Shown piece by piece: positions 1-9,168 of a stretch of DNA of 64,000 bases. The translations under genes were made by a program, and so were the position numbers. Every line of letters starts with the position of its first letter. The first letter of the stretch is position 1. Source of the DNA: Acetobacteraceae bacterium (GTDB lineage: Bacteria; Pseudomonadota; Alphaproteobacteria; Acetobacterales; Acetobacteraceae); the NCBI GenBank assembly GCA_025354865.1, contig JANXMB010000053.1, positions 22,299 through 86,298 of the forward strand. Reading direction: 5' to 3'. The notes beneath the pieces are model-generated. The model saw only the letters and a program-made list of their open reading frames with translations. It was not told the DNA's origin and searched no databases.

Positions 1-287
1 CGGTGCGGCTGATAATATCCGATGACGGAATCGGGCTGCCGAGGGAAGATCGCGCACGACTGACGGAACCCTACGTGACGCATAAGCCGAAAGGCACGGG
101 GCTGGGATTGGCGATCGTGAAGAAAATCATGGAAGACCACGGCGGTATCCTGACATTGGACGACAACCCCGATGGGCCGGGCGCGGTGACGTGCCTGATG
201 CTGCCGCTCGCGACACCGCCTGCATCCCTTGCCGCACCCCCTTTGGCGACCTTAACCGATCGAGACGAAGCTTCGCATGGCGCATGA
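1..287 (+). CDS. ntrY: sensor histidine kinase, C-terminal end (NtrY-like)
   Basis: Only the end of the gene is in the window; the reading frame is open from base 3 and the 5' part lies outside. What is visible is the end of a histidine kinase ATP-binding domain: a G1-type box DDGIGLP and a G2-type box [18 protein letters not shown], followed by a short Ala/Pro-rich tail. The stop overlaps the start of the next gene by 11 bases, so the two are translationally coupled. Because the next gene is an NtrX-type regulator, this is most likely NtrY, the membrane sensor of the NtrY/NtrX nitrogen and redox two-component system. The name rests on this context. Confidence 0.75.
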   Translation, partial: VRLIISDDGIGLPREDRARLTEPYVTHKPKGTGLGLAIVKKIMEDHGGILTLDDNPDGPGAVTCLMLPLATPPASLAAPPLATLTDRDEASHGA

Positions 288-1674
288 CATCCTGATCGTC
301 GACGACGAACCCGACATCCGGCTGCTGATCGAAGGCATCCTGAGCGACGAGGGCTACGAAACCCGCGGTGCCGGCGATTCCGATGCCGCGTTGCTCGCCT
401 TCCGCACCCGCCGGCCGTCGCTGGTCATCCTCGATGTCTGGCTTCAGGGTTCCCGTATGGACGGGCTCGGCTTGTTGCAGACTTTCCATACCGAAGAACC
501 GCAAGTCCCCATCGTGCTGATTTCGGGCCACGGCACGATCGAAATCGCCGTCGGTGCCATCCAGCAGGGGGCCTACGATTTCATCGAAAAGCCGTTCCAG
601 TCCGATCGCCTGCTGTTGGTCATTCGCCGCGCGCTGGAAGCGGCCGCCCTGGCGCGGGAAAATGCGGAACTGCGGTTGCGCGCCGGGCCGGAAGCCGCGC
701 TGACCGGGGATTCACCAGCCATGACCCAGTTGCGCAGCGCGGTGGAACGCGTCGCACCGACCGGATCGCGGGTGCTGATCCAAGGCCCGGCCGGATCGGG
801 CAAGGATGTCGTGGCCCGCATGATCCATACCCGGTCGCGCCGCGCGGACGGTCCGTTCATCGCCCTGAATTGCGCCACGCTGAACCCGGCGCGGTTCGAG
901 GAAGAGCTGTTCGGCATGGAAGCCGGCCCCGACCCGGTGGCGCATCCGCGACGGGCCGGGGTGCTGGAACGCGCCCATGGCGGCACCCTGGTGCTGGACG
1001 AGGTGTCGGATATGCCGCTGGAAACCCAGGGTAAAATCGTCCGCGCCCTGCAGGACCAAACCTTCGAGCGCCTGGGCGGATCGGCCCGCGTCAAGGTCGA
1101 TGTGCGCGTGCTCTCGGCCACCAACAAGGACCTGCAAGCGGAAATCGCCGCCGGACGGTTCCGCGAGGACCTGTTCTACCGCCTGTCCGTGGTGCCGATG
1201 AAAGTGCCCTCGTTGAAAGAACGGCGGGAGGACGTGCCCCTGCTGGCGCGCTATTTCATCGCCCGCTCGGCCGAGAGTTCCGGCATGCCGGAACGCGCAT
1301 TATCCGCCGACGCCCTGGCCGCGCTGCAAGCCTACGACTGGCCGGGCAATGTGCGGCAACTGCGCAACGCCATGGATTGGCTGCTGATCATGGCGCCCGG
1401 CGGCGCGTCGGAGCCGCTGCGGGCGGATATGCTGCCGCCGGAAATCGGTTCCCGCGCACCGCTGCAAATACAGACCGACCCCGGCGCCGACATGATGGCT
1501 CTGCCGCTGCGGGAGGCGCGAGACCTGTTCGAGACGCAATATCTACAGGCGCAATTGCTGCGCTTCGGCGGCAATATCTCTCGCACGGCGCAGTTCGTGG
1601 GCATGGAACGCAGCGCGCTGCATCGCAAGCTGAAGCAGTTGGGCGTTCACTCGGACGAGCGTCTGGCGGGGTAG
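277..1674 (+). CDS. ntrX: response regulator NtrX, sigma-54-activator-like
   Basis: 465 aa. An N-terminal receiver domain has acidic pair D9/D10, phospho-acceptor D53, S83 and K105. It is followed by an AAA+ domain with Walker A GPAGSGKD at about 170-177 and Walker B LVLDEVSD, then a C-terminal Fis-type helix-turn-helix ([20 protein letters not shown]). The region after ELFG, where sigma-54 activators carry GAFTGA, reads [17 protein letters not shown], so the sigma-54 contact loop is missing. It starts inside the preceding kinase gene. It is the partner of that kinase and probably controls nitrogen or respiration genes, perhaps without sigma-54. Confidence 0.9.
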   Translation: MAHDILIVDDEPDIRLLIEGILSDEGYETRGAGDSDAALLAFRTRRPSLVILDVWLQGSRMDGLGLLQTFHTEEPQVPIVLISGHGTIEIAVGAIQQGAYDFIEKPFQSDRLLLVIRRALEAAALARENAELRLRAGPEAALTGDSPAMTQLRSAVERVAPTGSRVLIQGPAGSGKDVVARMIHTRSRRADGPFIALNCATLNPARFEEELFGMEAGPDPVAHPRRAGVLERAHGGTLVLDEVSDMPLETQGKIVRALQDQTFERLGGSARVKVDVRVLSATNKDLQAEIAAGRFREDLFYRLSVVPMKVPSLKERREDVPLLARYFIARSAESSGMPERALSADALAALQAYDWPGNVRQLRNAMDWLLIMAPGGASEPLRADMLPPEIGSRAPLQIQTDPGADMMALPLREARDLFETQYLQAQLLRFGGNISRTAQFVGMERSALHRKLKQLGVHSDERLAG

Positions 1675-1679
1675 GGCGG

Positions 1680-2987
1680 TTAGAGCGCGCCCGCCCCGAA
1701 GGCCGCGCGCAGTAACGCATACAGCGCGCCGCCGACCAGGAAGCCGACCAGCGTGCCGTTGACCCGCACGAATTGCAGGTCCTTGCCAACGCGTAATTCC
1801 AACCGTTCCACCACCGTCGCGGCATCCCAACTCGCGACCACCTGGGCGATGAAGGCTGACAGCCCGGCCTGGGCGCTGGGCAACAGGCTGCGCACAATGC
1901 CCTCGGCCGCCGCATCGACCCGCCGGCGCGCGGCCGGGTCGGCTTCCAGCATCGCGCCGAGGTTGCCAATCGCCTCTTGCAGATAGGCCATGGTGCGGCC
2001 GGTCGGTTTGGCTGCATCGGCCTCTAGCGATAGACGCATGCGCGCCCAGACATCCCAAAGCCACGCCTGCACCGTCTCATGCGCCACCACGCCGCGCACG
2101 GCGCGCCCGAGTTCGGCCGCTCGGGATGGATCTTCCTCCATCCGGCGGATTTCCCGCCGCACCCATTCGTCGAAGGCGTCCCGCAATTCCGACCCGTCCG
2201 GCCCCATTTTGTCGAGTTCGGCCGACAGCGTCGTCAGCACCCGCCGCGCAATCGATGCGCCCAGCGCCCAACCCACGAGCCGGCCGCCCTGTTCGCGCAC
2301 CCGTTCTTCGATGGCGTGACGTAAAGCGTCCTCCCGATTGGCCATCAACTGCTTGAGCTGGGCGAGGATGAAGCCGAACACCTCCTGATGCCGGCCGCCA
2401 TCGACCAAGCCATGCAGCGCGCGGGCAATGAGCTTGTTGGCCCCCGCACCGCCGAGGATGCGTGGCACCATTCGCGCGATCACCCGCCGAGCCCGCCCGT
2501 CTTCAACGGTGGACAGGATTTTCGGCAGCATGCCGGCAAGGGTTGTGGCGAGCGGCTTGGCGGCGGCGGGGTCGGCGAGGAAACGATGCAGGATGCTGGG
2601 CAAATCCAGCTTGCCGAGCATCGCGGCGATGTCCTTTTCGGTGAAGACATGGGTGGCGACGAAGCGGCCCAAGGCCTGGCCCAAACGTTCTTTTTGTTTG
2701 GGGATAATGGCGGTGTGCGGAATGGGCAGGCCGAGGGGATGGCGGAACAAAGCGGTTACCGCAAACCAATCGGCAATGCCGCCGACAAACCCCGCCTTCG
2801 CCGCCGCGCCAACCAGTGCCCGCACATATTCGCTCGGCCATACCTCCGGCGGGAGGCCATAGGCACACAGCATGAGCGCGGCCATCGACGCCAGTAACGC
2901 GGTGGCGAACGCGCGGTGCTGGCGCAGTTCGCGCCGGGCTGTGGCGTCGGGATCGGAATTGGGGGATGGGTTGCGGGCAAGCTTCAT
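1680..2987 (-). CDS. DUF445 family membrane protein
   Basis: 435 aa from the ATG chosen here (MKLARNPSPN). A longer reading frame exists, but it only extends into the 35-bp tandem repeats and is not credible. An N-terminal membrane segment (about residues 27-45) is followed by a second hydrophobic stretch containing GFVGGIADWFAVTALFRHPLG, the signature of the DUF445/YjiN family. A long helical domain then follows and the protein ends in another hydrophobic helix (VGFLVGGALYALL). Family function is unknown; an inner-membrane location is predicted. It converges on ntrX with 5 bases between stops. Upstream it is separated from livM by a repeat-filled 223-bp gap on the same strand, so read-through is possible. 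Confidence 0.85.
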   Translation of the reverse strand: MKLARNPSPNSDPDATARRELRQHRAFATALLASMAALMLCAYGLPPEVWPSEYVRALVGAAAKAGFVGGIADWFAVTALFRHPLGLPIPHTAIIPKQKERLGQALGRFVATHVFTEKDIAAMLGKLDLPSILHRFLADPAAAKPLATTLAGMLPKILSTVEDGRARRVIARMVPRILGGAGANKLIARALHGLVDGGRHQEVFGFILAQLKQLMANREDALRHAIEERVREQGGRLVGWALGASIARRVLTTLSAELDKMGPDGSELRDAFDEWVRREIRRMEEDPSRAAELGRAVRGVVAHETVQAWLWDVWARMRLSLEADAAKPTGRTMAYLQEAIGNLGAMLEADPAARRRVDAAAEGIVRSLLPSAQAGLSAFIAQVVASWDAATVVERLELRVGKDLQFVRVNGTLVGFLVGGALYALLRAAFGAGAL

Positions 2988-3010
2988 GGCTCGCCTTTTT
3001 GCCGGAACCG

Positions 3011-3158
3011 CTGGCGGGAAGGAAGCACGGGTTGGGACACGCCCGCTGGCGGGAAGGAAGCACGGGTTGGGACACGCCCGCTGGCGGGAAGGAAGCACGG
3101 GTTGGGACACGCCCGCTGGCGGGAAGGAAGCACGGGTTGGGACACGCCCGCTGGCGGG
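3011..3158. repeat. 35-bp tandem repeat, four copies plus a partial
   Basis: Four identical 35-bp units begin at 3011, 3046, 3081 and 3116, and an 8-base partial unit ends at 3158. Each unit junction forms a small hairpin, CCCGC-TG-GCGGG. 35 is not a multiple of three and the open frames through it change register, so it is not coding. It lies between the livM stop and the DUF445 start, within any minus-strand transcript that crosses the gap. Perfect identity suggests recent expansion and likely copy-number variation between strains. Confidence 0.95.
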
Positions 3159-3210
3159 CGATGCTGGGGTATCGACGCGTCTGCACCCGTGGGCGCAGAC
3201 GCGCGCCGAG

Positions 3211-4143
3211 CTAGAGGCGCAGCTTCAGAAAGTGGCCGATTTCGCCGATGATGCCGCGACGGAACGCCAGCACGCAGATCATGAAGATCGCGCCTTGCGT
3301 CACGGTCACCCAGGCGCCGAACTGGGCCAGATAGTTTTCCATCGACGTCATCACCACCGCACCCAAGGCCGGACCGAACACCGTGCCCAGACCGCCCAGC
3401 AGTGTGGTCAGCACGATCTCCCCCGAGGTGCTGGAATGCACATCGGTCAGGGTCGCGATGCCGAACACCAAGGCTTTGGTGCCGCCGGCAATGCCGGTCA
3501 GCGCGGTCGAAAGTACGAAGGCGATCAGCTTGTAGTCGTCCGTGCGATACCCGAGGGAGGTCGCACGCGGCTCGTTCTCCCGGATGCCTTTCAGCACCTG
3601 ACCGAAGGGGGAGTGGATGATGCGGTGGATGGTCAGGAACCCGCCGACGAACACGGCGGCGACCACCCAGTACATCGTCATGTCGTTGGACAGGTCGATA
3701 AAGCCGAACAACCAGCCGCGGGGGACCTGCTGGATTCCGTCCTCACCGCCGGTGAACGGGGCTTCGAGGCAGAAGAAGTAAACCATCTGCGCCAAAGCCA
3801 GCGTGATCATGGCGAAGTAGATGCCGGACCGGCGAATCGCCAGAAAGCCGAGGCAGAGGCCGAGTAGACCGCCGGTGAGACCGCCGAGAATGATGGCGAT
3901 GGAGGCATCGACATGCCAGGTCTTCATCGTCCAGGCGGCGACGTAACCGCCCATGCCGAAGAACGCGGCGTGGCCGAAGGACAGCAGGCCGACATAGCCG
4001 ATCATCAGATTGAACGCACAGGCGAACAGCGCCGCGCACAGCACCCGCATCAGGAATACGGGATACAGCACGTAGGGGCAGACGATAATCAGGGCGAGCA
4101 TCGCCAGGAAGGCGATTGTCTGCGGGCGGGAAAAACCGAACAT
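3211..4143 (-). CDS. livM: branched-chain amino acid type ABC transporter permease LivM
   Basis: 310 aa, all-helical, with about eight hydrophobic segments and the LivM hallmarks GLLSFGHAAFFGMGGYVAAW near residue 50 and the C-terminal ALVFGIATLTDVHSSTSGEIVLTTLLGGLGT stretch. It forms the inner-membrane channel together with LivH. The gene follows livH with one base between them and is the last gene of a six-gene minus-strand operon (livG-livF-two binding proteins-livH-livM). The substrate cannot be read from the permease. The binding proteins belong to the family that takes branched-chain amino acids, amides, urea or aromatic acids. Confidence 0.92.
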   Translation of the reverse strand: MFGFSRPQTIAFLAMLALIIVCPYVLYPVFLMRVLCAALFACAFNLMIGYVGLLSFGHAAFFGMGGYVAAWTMKTWHVDASIAIILGGLTGGLLGLCLGFLAIRRSGIYFAMITLALAQMVYFFCLEAPFTGGEDGIQQVPRGWLFGFIDLSNDMTMYWVVAAVFVGGFLTIHRIIHSPFGQVLKGIRENEPRATSLGYRTDDYKLIAFVLSTALTGIAGGTKALVFGIATLTDVHSSTSGEIVLTTLLGGLGTVFGPALGAVVMTSMENYLAQFGAWVTVTQGAIFMICVLAFRRGIIGEIGHFLKLRL

Positions 4144-4144
4144 A

Positions 4145-5032
4145 TCAGGCAGCCTTTCCGAACAAGCCGCGCGGCCTGGTCAACAGCACGATCACCATCA
4201 CCACGAACACCACGGTGGCGGATGCCTGCGGGTAGAACACTTTGGTCAATCCCTCGATCACGCCGAGGCCGAAGCCGGTGACGATCGAACCCAGGATCGA
4301 CCCCATGCCGCCGATCACGACCACGGCGAACACGGTGTTGATGAAGTTGCTGCCCATGTTCGGATTGACCGAATAGATCGGCGCGGCCAGCACCCCGGCG
4401 AAGGCAGCCAGCGCGACGCCGCCGCCATAGGTCAAGGTGATCAGGCGCGGCACGTTCACGCCGAATGCCTGCACCAACGGCGCATTTTCGGTCGCGGCCC
4501 GCAGTGTCGCCCCGAGGGAGGTCTTTTCGATGATCGCCCATGTCGCCAGACAGACGACGGCCGCAGCCAGCACCACCCAGCCGCGATAGTTCGGCATGAA
4601 CATGAAGCCCAGATCGGTTGCGCCCTGCAACATAGCGGGGATGCGGTAGGGCATGCCGGAGCTACCGTAGCCGTTGCGGAACAGACCCTCGATCACCAAA
4701 GACAGGCCGAAGGTCAGCAGCAGCCCGTAGAGATGATCCAGCTTGTAAAGCCGGCTGATGATCGTCCGTTCGAGGAAGATGCCGAAAATGCCCACCAGGA
4801 TGGGCGCCAGGATCAGCGACGGGAAGTAGCCGATGCCGATGTAGTTCAGCAGCATCCACGACACGAACGCCCCCATCATGAACAGCGCCCCATGGGCGAA
4901 GTTGATGATGTTGAGCATGCCGAAGATGACCGCGAGGCCCAAAGACAGCATCGCGTAGAACGCGCCGTTGATGAGGCCGAGCAGCAGCTGGCCGAACAGC
5001 AGCGGGCCGGGAATGCCAAATATCATAATCAT
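4145..5032 (-). CDS. livH: branched-chain amino acid type ABC transporter permease LivH
   Basis: 295 aa inner-membrane permease. The N-terminus LINGAFYAMLSLGLAVIFGM followed by LNIINFAHGALFMMGAF is the LivH signature, and the C-terminal VFAVVVIGGMGSILGSIVTG segment is the conserved contact loop for the ATPases. It ends two bases before livM and begins 34 bases after the second binding-protein gene, so it belongs to the same transcript. It works as a heterodimer with LivM. Confidence 0.92.
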   Translation of the reverse strand: MIMIFGIPGPLLFGQLLLGLINGAFYAMLSLGLAVIFGMLNIINFAHGALFMMGAFVSWMLLNYIGIGYFPSLILAPILVGIFGIFLERTIISRLYKLDHLYGLLLTFGLSLVIEGLFRNGYGSSGMPYRIPAMLQGATDLGFMFMPNYRGWVVLAAAVVCLATWAIIEKTSLGATLRAATENAPLVQAFGVNVPRLITLTYGGGVALAAFAGVLAAPIYSVNPNMGSNFINTVFAVVVIGGMGSILGSIVTGFGLGVIEGLTKVFYPQASATVVFVVMVIVLLTRPRGLFGKAA

Positions 5033-5066
5033 GTCAGTGTCCCGGCCACGCCGCGTCCTCTGGTTC

Positions 5067-6296
5067 TTAGGCTTTGATCAGGGGGCAACGGCCGGACGCG
5101 AGCGGACGGTAAACGTCCTCCCCCGCGGTGGCGATTACCGGCTTGAAGTAATCCCACGGACCTTTGCTTTCCGAGGGTTTCTTAACCTCGAACAGAAACG
5201 CCGGGGTGAGATTGCGGCCGTCTTCGCGAATGCGGGTCTTGCCGAAGCAGTCGTCTTCGACCGGCATGGCCTTCATCCGATTGACGGTGGCGACCCCGTC
5301 TTTCTTGGCTTCGGCCGCGCCCATGTCGTGAGCGGCCTTCAGATAGTGCAGCGTGGCGGAGTAGCAGCCGGCATGCACCATATTGGGCCAGTTCTTCGGC
5401 GTCTTCGCCCGCACCCGATCGGTGAAGGCGCGGGTGCGATCGTTCAGATCCCAGTAGAAGCTCTCGGTCAGGTTCAGCCCGGCCGCGACGTCCAATCCCA
5501 GCGCATGCACGTCGGTGATGAACATCAGCAATGCTGCGACCTTCATCGACTTATTGATGCCGAACTCATTGATTTGCTTGATCGAGTTGACGGTATCGCC
5601 GCCCGCATTGGCCAAGCCGATGACCTTGGCGCCGCTGGATTGCGCCTGCACCAGGAAGGAGGAGAAGTCGGTGGTGCCCGGGAACGGATAGAGCGACGCA
5701 CCTTTGACCGAACCGCCGGCCGCCTTTACCAGATCGGTGGTGTCCGACTGCAACTGCTTGCCGAACGCGTAATCGGCGGTGAGGAAGTACCAGCTATCGC
5801 CACCGGCCTTGACCATCGCCCCGCCGGTCGATTTCGCCAGCATGTAGGTGTCGTAGGTCCAATGGATGAAGTTCGGCGAGCATTGCTCCCCGGTCAGGGC
5901 CGAGGAAGCGGCGCCGGAGTTCAAATAGACCTTGTTCTTCTCGCGCACGACGGACTGCACGGCCAAGGCGACCGACGATGTCGGTACGTCGAGCAGGACA
6001 TCGACGCCATCGCGATCGAACCATTGGCGCACGATCGATATTGCGAGATCGGGCTTGTTCTGATGGTCGGCGGCGACGATCTCGACGTTCATGCCCTTGG
6101 CGGACACGCCGAAATCTTCCAGCGCCTGTTTGGCGCAGATCACCGAGGTGAGGCCGCCGGTATTGGTGTACGGGCCGGACTGGTCGTTCAGCACGCCGAT
6201 CTTCAACGTCGGCGTTTGCGCGCGCGCACGGGCAAGCGGCAACACAGACGCGGAGGCGGTCGCACTGGCGAGGAGGGTTCTGCGGGATATCGTCAT
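5067..6296 (-). CDS. ABC transporter substrate-binding protein (LIV family), second paralogue
   Basis: 409 aa. The start chosen is the ATG giving MTISRRTLLASATASASVLP, a Tat-like signal (SRRTLL) ending near ARAQ; the longer open frame upstream runs back into the previous gene. The mature part is a Peripla_BP_6 (LivJ-like) fold beginning LKIGVLNDQSGPY and containing YPFPGTTDFSSFL. It is closely similar along its whole length to the gene 14 bases upstream, with shared blocks such as VEIV.ADHQNKPD and VKKPSESKG.WDY, so the pair arose by tandem duplication. It delivers substrate to LivHMGF from the periplasm. Confidence 0.88.
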   Translation of the reverse strand: MTISRRTLLASATASASVLPLARARAQTPTLKIGVLNDQSGPYTNTGGLTSVICAKQALEDFGVSAKGMNVEIVAADHQNKPDLAISIVRQWFDRDGVDVLLDVPTSSVALAVQSVVREKNKVYLNSGAASSALTGEQCSPNFIHWTYDTYMLAKSTGGAMVKAGGDSWYFLTADYAFGKQLQSDTTDLVKAAGGSVKGASLYPFPGTTDFSSFLVQAQSSGAKVIGLANAGGDTVNSIKQINEFGINKSMKVAALLMFITDVHALGLDVAAGLNLTESFYWDLNDRTRAFTDRVRAKTPKNWPNMVHAGCYSATLHYLKAAHDMGAAEAKKDGVATVNRMKAMPVEDDCFGKTRIREDGRNLTPAFLFEVKKPSESKGPWDYFKPVIATAGEDVYRPLASGRCPLIKA

Positions 6297-6310
6297 GCCA
6301 AAGTCCTGGG

Positions 6311-7528
6311 TTAGGCCTTGACCAGGGGGCAACCGCCCTTGTCGAGCGGTCGGAACGCCTGGTCGGCCGGTGTGGTTGCAACCAGCTTGTAGTAGTCCCA
6401 ACTCCCTTTACTCTCAGACGGCTTCTTTACCTCCCATAGATAGGCAGGGTGGATCTTACGTCCATCGGCGCGGATCGTGCCCGCCCCGAAACAGTCGTCG
6501 TCTGTTGGCATGGCCTTCATGCGGGCGATCGTCGCGGCTCCGTCGGCCTTCGACTGGGCCGGTCCGATCGCATGCGCCGCTTTCAGGTAATGTGTCATCG
6601 CGGAGTAAACGCCGGCCTGCACCATCGTCGGCCGCGTCCCCTTCACCACCGCACTATAACGGTCCGAGAATGCTCGGGCCCGCGTGTTCATATCCCAATA
6701 GAAACTATCGGTCAGCACGATGCCCTGCGCCACGTCCAGACCCAACGAGTGCACGTCGGTCAGGAACAGCAGCAGGCCGGCGATCCGCATCTTGATGCCG
6801 AATTCCTTCGACTGTTTGATCTGGTTGATCAAATCGGACCCGGCGCTGGCCAAACCCAGCACCTTGGCGCCGCTGGCTTGGGCGCCGATCAGAAAGGAGG
6901 AGAAATCGGTCGTGCCCGGGAAGGGATAGGCGACGCTGCCGACCACCTTACCGCCGGCACCGGTCACGAAGGCGGTGGTGTCGCGTTGCAGCGCGTGGCC
7001 GAATGCGTAGTCGGCGGTGATGAAATACCAGGAATCGCCGCCCGACTTCACCATCGCGCCGCCGGTCGATTGCGCCAGCATGTAGGTGTCGTACACCCAA
7101 TGAATGGTGTTGCCGTTGCACTGCGCCCCGGTCAGATCGGACGTCGCCGCGCCAGTGTTCAGGTAGACCTTGTTTTTTTCCTTAGCCACGCCGGCAACGG
7201 CCAGCGCCACGCCGGAATTCGCCACTTCCACGATCGCATCGACCCCATCCCGATCGAACCACTGGCGGGCGATCGTCGCGCCGATATCGGGCTTGTTCTG
7301 ATGGTCGGCGGACACCACCTCGACATCGAAGCCTTTGCCGGCAATGCCGAACTCGGCCAGCGCCTGCTTGATCGCGGCAATCGCGCCGGGACCCGCCAAA
7401 TCCTTGTACGGCCCGGACAGATCGGTCAGACATCCGACCTTGAGCACCGGCTTGGCGGTTTGCGCCCGAGCACCCACCAGCGGCAGCGTGCTGGCAGCAG
7501 CGATCATCGTCCGGCGGGAGAGGTTCAT
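6311..7528 (-). CDS. ABC transporter substrate-binding protein (LIV family), first paralogue
   Basis: 405 aa. The N-terminus MNLSRRTMIAAASTLPLVGA is a Tat-like twin-arginine signal ending around ARAQ. The mature protein is a LivJ/Peripla_BP_6 binding protein (LKVGCLTDLSGPYKDLAG). It is a tandem paralogue of the next gene downstream, conserved from the signal peptide to the last residues (GGCPLVKA here, SGRCPLIKA there). It lies 35 bases after livF. Differences cluster in short blocks, which would fit two related ligands feeding one permease; the ligands are not identifiable from sequence. Confidence 0.88.
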   Translation of the reverse strand: MNLSRRTMIAAASTLPLVGARAQTAKPVLKVGCLTDLSGPYKDLAGPGAIAAIKQALAEFGIAGKGFDVEVVSADHQNKPDIGATIARQWFDRDGVDAIVEVANSGVALAVAGVAKEKNKVYLNTGAATSDLTGAQCNGNTIHWVYDTYMLAQSTGGAMVKSGGDSWYFITADYAFGHALQRDTTAFVTGAGGKVVGSVAYPFPGTTDFSSFLIGAQASGAKVLGLASAGSDLINQIKQSKEFGIKMRIAGLLLFLTDVHSLGLDVAQGIVLTDSFYWDMNTRARAFSDRYSAVVKGTRPTMVQAGVYSAMTHYLKAAHAIGPAQSKADGAATIARMKAMPTDDDCFGAGTIRADGRKIHPAYLWEVKKPSESKGSWDYYKLVATTPADQAFRPLDKGGCPLVKA

Positions 7529-7563
7529 GGGGCGGATCCTAATAAGGGCGCGGCGGAGGTGGA

Positions 7564-8259
7564 TTAGACGCCGAGGTAGTCGTGCAGCTTGTCCATATTG
7601 GCTTCGAGGTCCCGGTTCGGGATCATATCGATGATCTTCCCGTGTTCCATCACGTAGTGCCGATCGGCGACGGTGGCGGCGAAGCGGAAATTCTGTTCGA
7701 CCAGCAGGACGGTGAAACCGCGATTTTTGATCTCCCGGATGGTCCGGCCGATCTGTTGCACGATCACCGGTGCCAGACCCTCGGTCGGTTCGTCCAGCAG
7801 CAACATTTTCGCGCCCGTGCGCAGGATGCGGCCGATCGCCAGCATTTGCTGCTCCCCGCCCGACAGGCGGGTGCCGTGCGCGGTGCGAGCGCGTTCCTTT
7901 AGGTTGGGGAACAGCGTGTAGATCTCGTCCACCGACAATCCGCCGGCGGCGACGACCGGCGGCAGCATCAGGTTTTCGGTCACCGACAGCGAGCCGAAAA
8001 TGCCGCGCTCTTCCGGGCAGATGGCAATGCCAGCGCGCGCGATCTGGTTCGGCATCATGCCGATGGTTTCGCTGCCCTTAAAGGTCACGTGGCCCGCGCG
8101 CCGCGGCACCAGACCCATGATCGATTTCATCGTGGTGGTTTTGCCGGCGCCGTTGCGGCCCAGCAGGGTGACGACTTCCCCTTCCTGGACGTTGAAGTCC
8201 ACGCCATGCAGGATATGGCTCTCGCCGTACCAGGCGTTCAGGTCCTTGATCTCAAGCAT
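7564..8259 (-). CDS. livF: branched-chain amino acid type ABC transporter ATP-binding protein LivF
   Basis: 231 aa ATPase. Walker A GRNGAGKTT lies near residue 35, the signature motif is LSGGEQQMLAIGRI, Walker B is MLLLDEPTEGLAP, and the C-terminus is the short LivF type. Its ATG overlaps the end of livG by 8 bases, indicating translational coupling. It energises transport together with LivG on the cytoplasmic face. Confidence 0.93.
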   Translation of the reverse strand: MLEIKDLNAWYGESHILHGVDFNVQEGEVVTLLGRNGAGKTTTMKSIMGLVPRRAGHVTFKGSETIGMMPNQIARAGIAICPEERGIFGSLSVTENLMLPPVVAAGGLSVDEIYTLFPNLKERARTAHGTRLSGGEQQMLAIGRILRTGAKMLLLDEPTEGLAPVIVQQIGRTIREIKNRGFTVLLVEQNFRFAATVADRHYVMEHGKIIDMIPNRDLEANMDKLHDYLGV

Positions 8260-9004
8260 CGGCGGTTCCCAGGTAGGCGGCGATCACCTCGGGGTTCTTG
8301 GATACCGTGGCGTAATCGCCCTCGGCCAAAATCTTGCCGCGGGTCAGGACGGTGATGGTGTCGCACAGGCCTTCGACCACCGACAGGTTGTGTTCGACCA
8401 TCAGAATGGTGCGGCCCTTGCGGATGCGCTTGATCAACTGAACGATGGTGTCCACATCGCCATGGCCCATGCCGGCGGTGGGTTCGTCCAACAGCATCAT
8501 TTCCGGATCGAGCGCGAGGGTCGTCGCGAGTTCCAGCGCCCGCTTCTGGCCGTACGGCAGATCGGCCACGATCGCATGGCCGAGGTCGGGTAGCCCGACG
8601 TCGTGCAGCAATTCGAGCGCGCGGTCATTGTAGACATTCAGTGCGGCTTCCGGACGCCAGAAATCGAAGCTCGCCCCGCGGGCGCGTTGCAGCGCCAGGC
8701 GCACGTTTTCCAACGCGGTCAAATGCGGGAACACCGCCGAGATCTGGAAGCTGCGCACCAGCCCGCGGCGTGCGACCATCGCCGGCTTCATGCCGGTAAT
8801 GTCCTCGCCCTTGAACTTGATGGTGCCCCGCGTCGGCGTGAGGAAATTCGTCAGCAGGTTGAAGAACGTCGTCTTGCCCGCGCCGTTCGGCCCGATCAGC
8901 GCGTGGATCGTGCCGGTTCGCACGCGCAAGGACACGTCGTCCACGGCGATGAAGCCGCTGAACTCTCGGGTCATGCCCGCTGTCTCCAGGATGGTATCGG
9001 TCAC
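8252..9004 (-). CDS. livG: branched-chain amino acid type ABC transporter ATP-binding protein LivG
   Basis: 250 aa ATPase with Walker [13 protein letters not shown], a LivG-type signature LPYGQKRALELATTLA and Walker B MMLLDEPTAGMGH. The extra loop typical of LivG lies between Walker A and the signature. It is the first gene of the minus-strand LIV operon. The promoter must lie between 9005 and the divergent efflux operon at 9318, a shared control region that also holds a palindrome and a repeat element. Confidence 0.92.
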   Translation of the reverse strand: MTDTILETAGMTREFSGFIAVDDVSLRVRTGTIHALIGPNGAGKTTFFNLLTNFLTPTRGTIKFKGEDITGMKPAMVARRGLVRSFQISAVFPHLTALENVRLALQRARGASFDFWRPEAALNVYNDRALELLHDVGLPDLGHAIVADLPYGQKRALELATTLALDPEMMLLDEPTAGMGHGDVDTIVQLIKRIRKGRTILMVEHNLSVVEGLCDTITVLTRGKILAEGDYATVSKNPEVIAAYLGTADA

Positions 9005-9125
9005 CCCCGGGCTACTCCCTCAATCTTGTTCGATCATCGTGGGGGCGGCGTTTTACACATCGCTGGCATGCGCGCAAGCGCGTTGATGCGGCCGAACCGG
9101 GTTTTCGCTCCAAGGATGTTACACC

Positions 9126-9168
9126 AGCCGACCGAACCTCTGACTCTCATGCAAGCGGTCGGTCGGCT
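9126..9168. promoter_or_regulatory. inverted repeat, possible repressor operator
   Basis: Ten-base arms AGCCGACCGA (9126-9135) and TCGGTCGGCT (9159-9168) are exact reverse complements separated by 23 bases. The site lies in the divergent gap between the LIV operon and the RND efflux operon. CCGACCG-type dyads are common as TetR-family operators in front of efflux genes, but no TetR gene is adjacent, so the role is inferred. The rest of the 313-base gap (9005-9317) shows only the two-hairpin repeat that follows and no credible gene. Confidence 0.4.

Noticed and set aside
2872..3867. A plus-strand frame passing through the 35-bp repeats
   Set aside because: It is antisense to DUF445 and livM. 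The repeat unit is not a multiple of three, so the apparent repeat peptide is accidental.
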